DNA of 64,000 bases from Galeopsis tetrahit (taxonomy: Eukaryota > Streptophyta > Magnoliopsida > Lamiales > Lamiaceae). The notes under the pieces are model-generated. The model saw only the letters and a program-made list of their open reading frames with translations, was not told where the DNA came from and made no database searches. Below, one piece after another: positions 24,457 to 37,500 of this stretch; position 1 is the stretch's first letter, and each line of letters starts with the position of its first letter. Both the position numbers and the translations under genes were made by a program. Where the stretch lies: the NCBI GenBank assembly GCA_963675135.1, contig OY776124.1, positions 23,682,066-23,746,065 on the forward strand, in the 5' to 3' direction.

Positions 24457-26876
24457 ATGAAGTGTTTTGTAGGATTGCTTGGTGACCAAGCAAACTTTAT
24501 GTTTTCTTTATTTTGCGGAAAATCACATTCGTTAATGCTCAAAAACTCTATAGTTTTATCCCACTATAATGTGGACGTGCACTTTCTCCGATTCACTCAT
24601 CCTCTCTTTTTGAAAAGTTTCACTTATTGCAAAAGAGTTAACCATTACCAATTCACATTGGTTCTAGGGTTGTTGTTTTCTATAATAGTGCCATTTAACC
24701 TCTAAAATACCAAAATGAAGTGTTTTGTAGGATTGCTTGGTGACCAAGCAAACTTTATGTTTTCTCTATTTTGCGAAAAATCACATTCGTCAGTGCTAAA
24801 AAACTCTATAGTTTAACCCACTATAATGTGGAAGTGCACTTTAATCGATTCACTCATTCTCTGTTTTTGAAAAGTTTCACTAAGTTCAAAAGAGTTAACC
24901 ATTACCAATTCACATTGGTTCTAGGGTTGTTGTTTTCTATAACTCGTTTATAGTGCCATTTAACCTCTAATATACCAAAATGAAGTGTTTTGTAGGATTG
25001 CTTGGTGACCAAGCAAACTTTATGTTTTCTTTATTTTGCGGAAAATCACATTCGTTAGTGCTCAAAAACTCTATAGTTTTATCCCACTATAATGTGGACG
25101 TGCACTTTCTCCGATTCACTCTTCCTCTCTTTTTGAAAAGTTTCACTAATTGCAAAAGAGTTAACCATTACCAATTCACATTGGTTCTAGGGTTGTTGTT
25201 TTCTATAATAGTGCTATTTAACCTCTAATATACCAAAAAGAAGTGTTTTGTAGGATTGCTTGGTGACCAAGCAAACTTTATGTTTTCTTTATTTTGCGGA
25301 AAATCGCATTCGTTAGTGCTCAAAAATTCTATAGTTTTATCCCACTATAATGTGGACGTGCACTTTCTCCGATTCACTCATCCTCTCTTTTTGAAAAGTT
25401 TCACTAATTGCAAAATAGTTAACCATTACCAATTCACATTGGTTCTAGGGTTGTTGTTTTCTATAATAGTGCCATTTAACCTCTAAAATACCAAAATGAA
25501 GTGTTTTGTAGGATTGCTTGGTGACCAAGCAAACTTTATGTTTTCTTTATTTTGCGGAAAATCACATTCGTTATTGCTAAAAAACTATATAGTTTATCCC
25601 ACTATAATGTGGAAGTGCACTTTCTCCGATTCATACATTCTCTCTTTTTGAAAAGTTTCACTAACTACAAAAGAGTTAACCATTACCAATTCACATTGGT
25701 TCTAGGGTTGTTGTTTTCTATAATTCGTTTATAGTGCCATTTAACCTCTAATATACCAAAATGAAGTGTTTTGTAGGATTGCTTGGTGACCAAGCAAACT
25801 TTATGTTTTCTTTATTTTGCGGAAAATCACATTCGTTAGTGCTCAAAAACTCTATAGTTTTATCCCACTATAATGTGGACGTGCACTTTCTCCGATTCAC
25901 TCATCCTCTCTTTTTGAAAAGTTTCACTAATTGCAAAAGAGTTAACCATTACCAATTCACATTGGTTCTAGGGTTGTTGTTTTCTATAATAGTGCCATTT
26001 AACCTCTAAAATACCAAAATGAAGTGTTTTGTAGGATTGCTTGGTGACCAAGCAAACTTTATGTTTTCTTTATTTTGCGGAAAATCACATTCGTTAGTGC
26101 TAAAAAACTATATAGTTTATCCCACTATAATGTGGAAGTGCACTTTCTCCGATTCATACATTCTCTCTTTTTGAAAAGTTTCACTAACTACAAAAGAGTT
26201 AACCATTACCAATTCACATTGGTTCTAGGGTTGTTGTTTTCTATAATTCGTTTATAGTGCCATTTAACCTCTAATATACCAAAATGAAGTGTTTTGTAGG
26301 ATTACTTGGTGACCAAGCAAACTTTATGTTTTCTTTATTTTGCGGAAAATCACATTCGTTAGTGCTCAAAAACTCTATAGTTTTATCCCTCTATAATGTG
26401 GACGTGCACTTTCTCCGATTCACTCATCCTCTCTTTTTGAAAAGTTTCACTAATTGCAAAAGAGTTAACCATTACCAATTCACATTGGTTCTAGGGTTGT
26501 TGTTTTCTATAATAGTGCCATTTAACCTCTAAAATACCAAAATGAAGTGTTTTGTAGGATTGCTTGGTGACCAAGCAAACTTTATGTTTTCTTTATTTTG
26601 CGAAAAATCGCATTCGTTAGTGCTCAAAAACTCTATAGTTTAACCCACTATAATGTGGAAGTGCACTTTCATCGATTCACTCATTCTCTGTTTTTGAAAA
26701 GTTTCACTAAGTTCAAAAGAGTTAACCATTACCAATTCACATAGGTTCTAGGGTTGTTGTTTTCTATAACTCGTTTATAGTGCCATTTAACCTCTAATAT
26801 ACCAAAATGAAGTGTTTTGTAGGATTGCTTGGTGACCAAGCAAACTTTATGTTTTCTTTATTTTGCGGAAAATCAC
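24457..26876 (+). repeat. Left-flank tail before the gap
   Basis: Dimer (24457, with private TTAATGCTC), trimer ending in B-prime (24980), then dimers at 25761 (ending in a second B-prime at 26019) and 26284, and a partial unit from 26807. The stretch 26019-26806 matches 4641-5428 in type and rare markers at an offset of 21,378 bp. The unit at 26284 has a private TATCCCTCTAT. Confidence 0.88.
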
Positions 26877-27076
26877 NNNNNNNNNNNNNNNNNNNNNNNN
26901 NNNNNNNNNNNNNNNNNNNNNNNNNNNNNNNNNNNNNNNNNNNNNNNNNNNNNNNNNNNNNNNNNNNNNNNNNNNNNNNNNNNNNNNNNNNNNNNNNNNN
27001 NNNNNNNNNNNNNNNNNNNNNNNNNNNNNNNNNNNNNNNNNNNNNNNNNNNNNNNNNNNNNNNNNNNNNNNNNNNN
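26877..27076. other. Assembly gap of exactly 200 N
   Basis: A run of 200 N, most likely a placeholder inserted by a scaffolder rather than a measured distance. The left flank stops inside a short monomer just after its GGAAAATCAC segment. The right flank resumes inside a monomer on the opposite strand. The true missing length and sequence are unknown. Frames that cross the N run are meaningless. Confidence 0.98.
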
Positions 27077-27274
27077 AATTGGTAATGGTTAACTCTTTTG
27101 CAATTAGTGAAACTTTTCAAAAAAGAGAGAATGTATGAATCGGAGAAAGTGCACTTCCACATTATAGTGGGATAAACTATAGAGTTTTTTTAGCACTAAC
27201 GAATGTGATTTTCCGCAAAATAAAGAAAACATAAAGTTTGCTTGGTCACCAAGCAATCCTACAAAACACTTCAT
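27077..27274 (-). repeat. Partial long monomer at the right gap edge
   Basis: Truncated by the gap. Read on the - strand it runs from the ATGAAGTG start at 27274 to the ACCATTACCAATT segment. It has the ATACATTC segment and long homopolymers (seven T and six A on the + strand) of the 267-bp type that occurs once in each 1,044-bp tetramer. Confidence 0.88.
27238..27256. repeat. 19-bp dyad, reverse-arm example
   Basis: TTGCTTGGT-C-ACCAAGCAA, the reverse complement of the forward-arm dyad. In many reverse-arm monomers the left flank reads TTTTCTTGG, and in a few TTTACTTGG (31671, 36114, 38994 regions) or the right flank CAAGAAATC (32480, 48410 and 52835 regions). All these changes hit the same flanking base pair that varies in the forward arm. 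The 13-bp core stays the same. Confidence 0.8.
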
Positions 27275-27531
27275 TTTGGTATTTTAGAGGTTAAATGGCA
27301 CTATTATAGAAAACAACAACCCTAGAACCAATATGATTTGGTAATGGTTAACTCTTTTGCAATTAGTGAAACTTTTCAAAAACAGAGAATGAGTGAATCG
27401 GAGAAAGTGCACTTCCACATTATAGTGGGATAAACTATAGATTTTTTTAGCACTAACGAATGTGATTTTCCGCAAAATAAAGAAAACATAAAGTTTTCTT
27501 GGTCACCAAGCAATCATACAAAACACTTCAT

Positions 27532-27796
27532 CTTGGTAGTTTTGAGGTTAAATGGCACTATAAACGAGTTATAGAAAACAACAACCCTAGAACCAATGTG
27601 AATTGGTAATGATTAACTCTTTTGCAATTAGTGAAACTTTTCAAAAAGAGAGGATGAGTGAATCGGTGAAAGCGCACTTCCACATTATAGTGGGTTAAAC
27701 TATAGAGTTTTTGAGCACTAGCGAATGTGATTTTCCGCAAAATAAAGAAAACATAAAGTTTGCTTGGTCACCAAGCAATCCTACAAAACACTTCAT
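27532..27796 (-). repeat. Hybrid long monomer (265 bp)
   Basis: Read on the - strand, the first part has CGCTAGTGC and GTTTAACCC, as in the monomer 33539-33803. The second part has GTGCGCTTTCACCG and GTTAATCATT, as in the 263-bp tetramer monomer (28312-28574). The switch lies near 27675-27690. It marks a change of register from the tetramer series to another series. Confidence 0.85.
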
Positions 27797-30399
27797 TTTG
27801 GTATTTTAGAGGTTAAATGACACTATTATAGAAAACAACAACCCTAGAACCAATGTGAATTGGTAATTGTTAACTCTTTTGCAATTAGTGAAACTTTTCA
27901 AAAAGAGAGGATGAGTGAATCGGAGAAAGTGCACTTCCACATTATAGTGGGATAAAACTATAGAGTTTTTGAGCACTAACGAATGTGATTTTCCGCAAAA
28001 TAAAGAAAACATAAAGTTTGCTTGGTCACCAAGCAATCCTACAAAACACTTCATTTTGGTATTTTAGAGGTTAAATGGCACTATTATAGAAAACAACAAC
28101 CCTAGAACCAATGTGAATTGGTAATGGTTAACTCTTTTGCAATTAGTGAAACTTTTCAAAAAGAGAGGATGAGTGAATCGGAGAAAGTGCACGTTCACAT
28201 TATAGTGGGATAAACTATAGATTTTTTTAGCACTAACGAATGTGATTTTCCGCAAAATAAAGAAAACATAAAGTTTTCTTGGTCACCAAGCAATCATACA
28301 AAACACTTCATCTTGGTAGTTTTGAGGTTAAATGGCACTATAAACGAGTTATAGAAAACAACAACCCTAGAACCAATGTGAATTGGTAATGATTAACTCT
28401 TTTGCAATTAGTGAAACTTTTCAAAAAGAGAGGATGAGTGAATCGGTGAAAGCGCACTTCCACATTATAGTGGGATAAACTAGAGTTTTTGAGCACTAAC
28501 GAATGTGATTTTCCGCAAAATAAAGAAAACATACAGTTTGCTTGGTCACCAAGCAATCCTACAAAACACTTCATTTTGGTATTTTAGAGGTTAAATGTCA
28601 CTATTATAGAAAACAACAACCCTAGAACCAATGTGAATTGGTAATGGTTAACTCTTTTGCAATTAGTGAAACTTTTCAAAAAGAGAGGATGAGTGAATCG
28701 GAGAAAGTGCACGTTCACATTATAGTGGGATAAACTATAGATTTTTATAGCACTAACGAATGTGATTTTCCGCAAAATAAAGAAAACATAAAGTTTTCTT
28801 GGTCACCAAGCAATCCTACAAAACACTTCATTTTGGTATTTTAGAGGTTAAATGGCACTATAAATGAGTTATAGAGAACAACAACCCTGGAACCAATGTG
28901 AATTGGTAATGGTTAACTCTTTTGCAATTAGTGAAACTTTTCAAAAAAGAGAGAATGTATGAATCGGAGAAAGTGCACTTCCACATTATAGTGGGATAAA
29001 CTATAGAGTTTTTTTAGCACTAACGAATGTGATTTTCCGCAAAATAAAGAAAACATAAAGTTTGCTTGGTCACCAAGCAATCCTACAAAACACTTCATTT
29101 TGGTATTTTAGAGGTTAAATGGCACTATTATAGAAAACAACAACCCTAGAACCAATATGATTTGGTAATGGTTAACTCTTTTGCAATTAGTGAAACTTTT
29201 CAAAAACAGAGAATGAGTGAATCGGAGAAAGTGCACTTCCACATTATAGTGGGATAAACTATAGATTTTTTTAGCACTAACGAATGTGATTTTCCGCAAA
29301 ATAAAGAAAACATAAAGTTTTCTTGGTCACCAAGCAATCATACAAAACACTTCATCTTGGTAGTTTTGAGGTTAAATGGCACTATAAACGAGTTATAGAA
29401 AACAACAACCCTAGAACCAATGTGAATTGGTAATGATTAACTCTTTTGCAATTAGTGAAACTTTTCAAAAAGAGAGGATGAGTGAATCGGTGAAAGCGCA
29501 CTTCCACATTATAGTGGGATAAACTAGAGTTTTTGAGCACTAACGAATGTGATTTTCCGCAAAATAAAGAAAACATAAAGTTTGCTTGGTCACCAAGCAA
29601 TCCTACAAAACACTTCATTTTGGTATTTTAGAGGTTAAATGTCACTATTATAGAAAACAACAACCCTAGAACCAATGTGAATTGGTAATGGTTAACTCTT
29701 TTGCAATTAGTGAAACTTTTCAAAAAGAGAGGATGAGTGAATCGGAGAAAGTGCACGTTCACATTATAGTGGGATAAACTATAGATTTTTATAGCACTAA
29801 CGAATGTGATTTTCCGCAAAATAAAGAAAACATAAAGTTTTCTTGGTCACCAAGCAATCCTACAAAACACTTCATTTTGGTATTTTAGAGGTTAAATGGC
29901 ACTATAAACGAGTTATAGAGAACAACAACCCTGGAACCAATGTGAATTGGTAATGGTTAACTCTTTTGCAATTAGTGAAACTTTTCAAAAAAGAGAGAAT
30001 GTATGAATCGGAGAAAGTGCACTTCCACATTATAGTGGGATAAACTATAGAGTTTTTTTAGCACTAACGAATGTGATTTTCCGCAAAATAAAGAAAACAT
30101 AAAGTTTGCTTGGTCACCAAGCAATCCTACAAAACACTTCATTTTGGTATTTTAGAGGTTAAATGGCACTATTATAGAAAACAACAACCCTAGAACCAAT
30201 ATGATTTGGTAATGGTTAACTCTTTTGCAATTAGTGAAACTTTTCAAAAACAGAGAATGAGTGAATCAGAGAAAGTGCACTTCCACATTATAGTGGGATA
30301 AACTATAGATTTTTTTAGCACTAACGAATGTGATTTTCCGCAAAATAAAGAAAACATAAAGTTTTCTTGGTCACCAAGCAATCATACAAAAGACTTCAT
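27797..30399 (-). repeat. Ten-monomer block, copy 1 of a 6,007-bp spaced pair
   Basis: Monomer ends at 28054, 28311, 28574, 28831, 29098, 29355, 29618, 29875, 30142 and 30399 all match units 6,007 bp further on, with the same lengths (258, 257, 263, 257, 267, 257, 263, 257, 267, 257). Private changes here include ATACAGTTTG near 28531, AAATGAGTT at 28862 and AATCAGAG at 30265. It contains just under two copies of the 1,044-bp tetramer. Confidence 0.9.
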
Positions 30400-33281
30400 T
30401 TTGGTATTTTCGAGGTTAAATGGCACTATAAACGAGTTATAGAAAACAACAACCCTAGAACCAATGTGAATTGGTAATGGTTAACTCTTTTGTAGTTAGT
30501 GAAACTTTTCAAAAAGAGAGAATGTGTGAATCGGAGAAAGTGCACTTCCACATTATAGTGGGATAAACTAGAGTTTTTGAGCACTAACGAATGTGATTTT
30601 CCGCAAAATAAAGAAAACATAAAGTTTGCTTGGTCACCAAGCAATCCTACAAAACACTTATTTTTGGAATTTTAGAGGTTAAATAGCACTATTATAGAAA
30701 ACAACAACCCTAGAACCAATGTGAATTGGTAATGGTTAACTCTTTTGCAATTAGTGAAACTTTTCAAAAAGAGAGGATGAGTGAATCGGAGAAAGTGCAC
30801 GTCCACATTATAGTGGGATAAACTATAGATTTTTTTAGCACTAACGAATGTGATTTTCCGCAAAATAAAGAAAACATAAAGTTTGCTTGGTCACCAAGCA
30901 ATCCTACAAAACACTTATTTTAGGTATTTTAGAGGTTAAATGGCACTATAAACGAGTTATAGAAAACAACAACCCTAGAACCAATGTGAATTGGTAATGG
31001 TTAACTCTTTTGAAATTAGTGAAACTTTTCAAAAACAGAGAATGAGTGAATCGATGAAAGTGCACTTCCACATTATAGTGGGTTAAACTATAGAGTTTTT
31101 GAGCACTAACGAATGCGATTTTCCGCAAAATAAAGAAAACATAAAGTTTGCTTGGTCACCAAGCAATCCTACAAAACACTTCATTTTAGTATTTTAGAGG
31201 TTAAATGACACTATAAACGAGTTATAGAAAACAACAACCCTAGAACCAATGTGAATTGGTAATGGTTAACTCTTTTTAAATTAGTGAAACTTTTCAAAAA
31301 CAGAGAATGAGTGAATCGATGAAAGTGCACTTCCACATTATAGTGGGTTAAACTATAGAGTTTTTGAGCACTAACGAATGCGATTTTCCGCAAAATAAAG
31401 AAAACATAAAGTTTGCTTGGTCACCAAGCAATCCTACAAAACACTTCATTTTGGTATTTTAGTGGTTAAATGGCACTATTATAAAAAACAACAACCCTAG
31501 AACCAATGTGAATTGGTAATTGTTAACTCTTTTGCAATTAGTGAAACTTTTCAAAATGAGAGGACGATTGAATCGGAGAAAGTGCACTTCCACATTATAG
31601 TGGGATAAAACTATAGAGTTTTTTAGCACTAACGAATGTGATTTTCCGCAAAATAAAGAAAACATAAAGTTTACTTGGTCACCAAGCAATCCTACAAAAC
31701 ACTTCATTTTGGTATTTTAGAGGTTAAATGGCACTATAAACGAGTTATAGAAAACAACAACCCTAGAACCAATGTGAATTGGTAATGGTTAACTCTTTTG
31801 AAATTAGTGAAACTTTTCAAAAAGAGAGAATGTATGAATCGGAGAAAGTGCACTTCCACATTATAGTGGGATAAACTATAGAGTTTTTTAGCACTAACGA
31901 ATGTGATTTTCCGCAAAATAAAGAAAACATAAAGTTTGCTTGGTCACCAAGCAATCCTACAAAACACTTCATTTTGGTATTTTAGAGGTTAAATGGCACT
32001 ATAAACGAGTTATAGAAAACAACAACCCTAGAACCAATGTGAATTGGTAATGGTTAACTCTTTTGCAATTAGTGAAACTTTTCAAAAAGAGAGAATGTAT
32101 GAATCGGAGAAAGTGCACTTCCACATTATAGTGGGATAAACTATAGAGTTTTTTAGCACTAACGAATGTGATTTTCCGCAAAATAAAGAAAACATAAAGT
32201 TTGCTTGGTCACCAAGCAATCCTACAAAACACTTCATTTTGGTATTTTAGAGGTTAAATGGCACTATAAACGAGTTATAGAAAACAACAACCCTAGAACC
32301 AATGTGAATTGGTAATGGTTAACTCTTTTGAAATTAGTGAAACTTTTCAAAAACAGAGAATGAGTGAATCGATGAAAGTGCACTTCCACATTATAGTGGG
32401 TTAAACTATAGAGTTTTAGAGCACTAACGAATGCGATTTTCCGCAAAATAAAGAAAACATAAAGTTTGCTTGGTCACCAAGAAATCCTACAAAACACTTC
32501 ATTTTGGTATTTTAAGAGGTTAAATGACACTATTATAGAAAACAACAACCCTAGAACCAATGTGAATTGTTAATTGTTAACTCTTTTGCAATTAGTGAAA
32601 CTTTTCAAAAAGAGAGGATGAGTGAATCGGAGAAAGTGCACTTCCACATTATAGTGGGATAAAACTATAGAGTTTTTTAGCACTAACGAATGTGATTATC
32701 CGCAAAATAAAGAAAACATAAAGTTTGCTTGGTCACCAAGAAATCCTACAAAACACTTCATTTTGGTATTTTAGAGGTTAAATGACACTATTATAGAAAA
32801 CAACAACCCTAGAACCAATATGATTTGGTAATGGTTAACTCTTTTGCAATTAGTGACACTTTTCAAAAACAGAGAATGAGTGAATCGGAGAAAGTGCACC
32901 TCCACATTATAGTGGGATAAACTATAGATTTTTTTAGCACTAACGAATGTGATTTTCCGCAAAATAAAGAAAACATAAAGTTTTCTTGGTCACCAAGCAA
33001 TCATACAAAACACTTCATCTTGGTAGTTTTGAGGTTAAATGGCACTATAAACGAGTTATAGAAAACAACAACCCTAGAACCAATGTGAATTGGTAATGAT
33101 TAACTCTTTTGCAATTAGTGAAACTTTTCAAAAAGAGAGGATGAGTGAATCGGTGAAAGCGCACTTCCACATTATAGTGGGATAAACTAGAGTTTTTGAG
33201 CACTAACGAATGTGATTTTCCGCAGAATAAAGAAAACATAAAGTTTGCTTGGTCACCAAGCAATCCTACAAAACACTTCAT
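30400..33281 (-). repeat. Irregular, less homogenised stretch
   Basis: Monomers here do not follow the short-long alternation. Lengths in order are 263, 257, 265, 265, 258, 265, 265, 265, 259, 257, 263. Adjacent 265-bp units form two local monomer duplications: 30920-31184 with 31185-31449, and 31708-31972 with 31973-32237. Rare variants concentrate here: CACTTATTTT starts near 30657 and 30912, TTTAAGAGG near 32511, GAATTGTTAATTG near 32564 and GATTATCCGC near 32694. The only GTCCAC (GGACGTGCAC) unit I saw in this arm lies near 30802. Confidence 0.85.
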
Positions 33282-34581
33282 TTTGGTATTTTAGAGGTTA
33301 AATGGCACTATTATAGAAAACAACAACCCTAGAACCAATGTGAATTGGTAATGGTTAACTCTTTTGCAATTAGTGAAACTTTTCAAAAAGAGAGGATGAG
33401 TGAATCGGAGAAAGTGCACGTTCACATTATAGTGGGATAAACTATAGATTTTTTTAGCACTAACGAATGTGATTTTCCGCAAAATAAAGAAAACATAAAG
33501 TTTTCTTGGTCACCAAGCAATCATACAAAACACTTCATCTTGGTAGTTTTGAGGTTAAATGGCACTATAAACGAGTTATAGAAAACAACAACCCTAGAAC
33601 CAATGTGAATTGGTAATGGTTAACTCTTTTGAAATTAGTGAAACTTTTCAAAAACAGAGAATGAGTGAATCGATGAAAGTGCACTTCCACATTATAGTGG
33701 GTTAAACTATAGAGTTTTTGAGCACTAGCGAATGTGATTTTCCGCAAAATAAAGAAAACATAAAGTTTGCTTGGTCACCAAGCAATCCTACAAAACACTT
33801 CATTTTGGTATTTTAGAGGTTAAATGACACTATTATAGAAAACAACAACCCTAGAACCAATGTGAATTGGTAATTGTTAACTCTTTTGCAATTAGTGAAA
33901 CTTTTCAAAAAGAGAGGATGAGTGAATCGGAGAAAGTGCACTTCCACATTATAGTGGGATAAAACTATAGAGTTTTTGAGCACTAACGAATGTGATTTTC
34001 CGCAAAATAAAGAAAACATAAAGTTTGCTTGGTCACCAAGCAATCCTACAAAACACTTCATTTTGGTATTTTAGAGGTTAAATGGCACTATTATAGAAAA
34101 CAACAACCCTAGAACCAATGTGAATTGGTAATGGTTAACTCTTTTGCAATTAGTGAAACTTTTCAAAAAGAGAGGATGAGTGAATCGGAGAAAGTGCACG
34201 TTCACATTATAGTGGGATAAACTATAGATTTTTTTAGCACTAACGAATGTGATTTTCCGCAAAATAAAGAAAACATAAAGTTTTCTTGGTCACCAAGCAA
34301 TCATACAAAACACTTCATCTTGGTAGTTTTGAGGTTAAATGGCACTATAAACGAGTTATAGAAAACAACAACCCTAGAACCAATGTGAATTGGTAATGAT
34401 TAACTCTTTTGCAATTAGTGAAACTTTTCAAAAAGAGAGGATGAGTGAATCGGTGAAAGCGCACTTCCACATTATAGTGGGATAAACTAGAGTTTTTGAG
34501 CACTAACGAATGTGATTTTCCGCAAAATAAAGAAAACATAAAGTTTGCTTGGTCACCAAGCAATCCTACAAAACACTTCAT
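33282..34581 (-). repeat. Five-monomer stretch leading into the tetramer series
   Basis: Monomer lengths 257, 265, 258, 257, 263. From 33804 on it matches 27797 onward at +6,007 bp. The first two units differ from their positional counterparts at 27275-27796, where the other copy has switched to tetramer-type sequence through a hybrid monomer. Confidence 0.86.
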
Positions 34582-37500
34582 TTTGGTATTTTAGAGGTTA
34601 AATGTCACTATTATAGAAAACAACAACCCTAGAACCAATGTGAATTGGTAATGGTTAACTCTTTTGCAATTAGTGAAACTTTTCAAAAAGAGAGGATGAG
34701 TGAATCGGAGAAAGTGCACGTTCACATTATAGTGGGATAAACTATAGATTTTTATAGCACTAACGAATGTGATTTTCCGCAAAATAAAGAAAACATAAAG
34801 TTTTCTTGGTCACCAAGCAATCCTACAAAACACTTCATTTTGGTATTTTAGAGGTTAAATGGCACTATAAACGAGTTATAGAGAACAACAACCCTGGAAC
34901 CAATGTGAATTGGTAATGGTTAACTCTTTTGCAATTAGTGAAACTTTTCAAAAAAGAGAGAATGTATGAATCGGAGAAAGTGCACTTCCACATTATAGTG
35001 GGATAAACTATAGAGTTTTTTTAGCACTAACGAATGTGATTTTCCGCAAAATAAAGAAAACATAAAGTTTGCTTGGTCACCAAGCAATCCTACAAAACAC
35101 TTCATTTTGGTATTTTAGAGGTTAAATGGCACTATTATAGAAAACAACAACCCTAGAACCAATATGATTTGGTAATGGTTAACTCTTTTGCAATTAGTGA
35201 AACTTTTCAAAAACAGAGAATGAGTGAAACGGAGAAAGTGCACTTCCACATTATAGTGGGATAAACTATAGATTTTTTTAGCACTAACGAATGTGATTTT
35301 CCGCAAAATAAAGAAAACATAAAGTTTTCTTGGTCACCAAGCAATCATACAAAACACTTCATCTTGGTAGTTTTGAGGTTAAATGGCACTATAAACGAGT
35401 TATAGAAAACAACAACCCTAGAACCAATGTGAATTGGTAATGATTAACTCTTTTGCAATTAGTGAAACTTTTCAAAAAGAGAGGATGAGTGAATCGGTGA
35501 AAGCACACTTCCACATTATAGTGGGATAAACTAGAGTTTTTGAGCACTAACGAATGTGATTTTCCGCAAAATAAAGAAAACATAAAGTTTGCTTGGTCAC
35601 CAAGCAATCCTACAAAACACTTCATTTTGGTATTTTAGAGGTTAAATGTCACTATTATAGAAAACAACAACCCTAGAACCAATGTGAATTGGTAATGGTT
35701 AACTCTTTTGCAATTAGTGAAACTTTTCAAAAAGAGAGGATGAGTGAATCGGAGAAAGTGCACGTTCACATTATAGTGGGATAAACTATAGATTTTTATA
35801 GCACTAACGAATGTGATTTTCCGCAAAATAAAGAAAACATAAAGTTTTCTTGGTCACCAAGCAATCCTACAAAACACTTCATTTTGGTATTTTAGAGGTT
35901 AAATGGCACTATAAACGAGTTATAGAGAACAACAACCCTGGAACCAATGTGAATTGGTAATGGTTAACTCTTTTGCAATTAGTGAAACTTTTCAAAAAAG
36001 AGAGAATGTATGAATCGGAGAAAGTGCACTTCCACATTATAGTGGGATAAACTATAGAGTTTTTTTAGCACTAACGAATGTGATTTTCCGCAAAATAAAG
36101 AAAACATAAAGTTTACTTGGTCACCAAGCAATCCTACAAAACACTTCATTTTGGTATTTTAGAGGTTAAATGGCACTATTATAGAAAACAACAACCCTAG
36201 AACCAATATGATTTGGTAATGGTTAACTCTTTTGCAATTAGTGAAACTTTTCAAAAACAGAGAATGAGTGAAACGGAGAAAGTGCACTTCCACATTATAG
36301 TGGGATAAACTATAGATTTTTTTAGCACTAACGAATGTGATTTTCCGCAAAATAAAGAAAACATAAAGTTTTCTTGGTCACCAAGCAATCATACAAAACA
36401 CTTCATCTTGGTAGTTTTGAGGTTAAATGGCACTATAAACGAGTTATAGAAAACAACAACCCTAGAACCAATGTGAATTGGTAATGATTAACTCTTTTGC
36501 AATTAGTGAAACTTTTCAAAAAGAGAGGATGAGTGAATCGGTGAAAGCGCACTTCCACATTATAGTGGGATAAACTAGAGTTTTTGAGCACTAACGAATG
36601 TGATTTTCCGCAAAATAAAGAAAACATAAAGTTTGCTTGGTCACCAAGCAATCCTACAAAACACTTCATTTTGGTATTTTAGAGGTTAAATGTCACTATT
36701 ATAGAAAACAACAACCCTAGAACCAATGTGAATTGGTAATGGTTAACTCTTTTGCAATTAGTGAAACTTTTCAAAAAGAGAGGATGAGTGAATCGGAGAA
36801 AGTGCACGTTCACATTATAGTGGGATAAACTATAGATTTTTATAGCACTAACGAATGTGATTTTCCGCAAAATAAAGAAAACATAAAGTTTTCTTGGTCA
36901 CCAAGCAATCCTACAAAACACTTCATTTTGGTATTTTAGAGGTTAAATGGCACTATAAACGAGTTATAGAGAACAACAACCCTGGAACCAATGTGAATTG
37001 GTAATGGTTAACTCTTTTGCAATTAGTGAAACTTTTCAAAAAAGAGAGAATGTATGAATCGGAGAAAGTGCACTTCCACATTATAGTGGGATAAACTATA
37101 GAGTTTTTTTAGCACTAACGAATGTGATTTTCCGCAAAATAAAGAAAACATAAAGTTTGCTTGGTCACCAAGCAATCCTACAAAACACTTCATTTTGGTA
37201 TTTTAGAGGTTAAATGGCACTATTATAGAAAACAACAACCCTAGAACCAATATGATTTGGTAATGGTTAACTCTTTTGCAATTAGTGAAACTTTTCAAAA
37301 ACAGAGAATGAGTGAATCGGAGAAAGTGCACTTCCACATTATAGTGGGATAAACTATAGATTTTTTTAGCACTAACGAATGTGATTTTCCGCAAAATAAA
37401 GAAAACATAAAGTTTTCTTGGTCACCAAGCAATCATACAAAACACTTCATCTTGGTAGTTTTGAGGTTAAATGGCACTATAAACGAGTTATAGAAAACAA

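Larger units (their letters stand above)
1..26876 (+). repeat. Forward arm of a ~261-bp satellite array
   Basis: Continuous head-to-tail array with every monomer in the same orientation. Using the ATGAAGTG-like motif as the monomer start gives 102 complete units between 210 and 26806, mean about 260.8 bp, plus a partial unit at each end. Two length classes dominate: short (258 bp) and long (265 bp, with 262- and 264-bp variants). They follow each other as short-long dimers of 523 bp or short-short-long trimers of 781 bp. Nothing but satellite is present: no transposon, gene or unique spacer. The short reading frames in each unit are not convincing genes. The orientation label is arbitrary. 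The family is not one I recognise. Confidence 0.97.

Noticed and set aside
26794..27162. Frames crossing the gap
   Set aside because: They consist mostly of unknown residues from the N run and carry no information.
26807..27274. A simple fold-back (hairpin) artefact of one contig
   Set aside because: The two arms use different monomer subtypes and different HORs, so the right arm is not a reverse-complement copy of the left. A wrong contig orientation remains possible.
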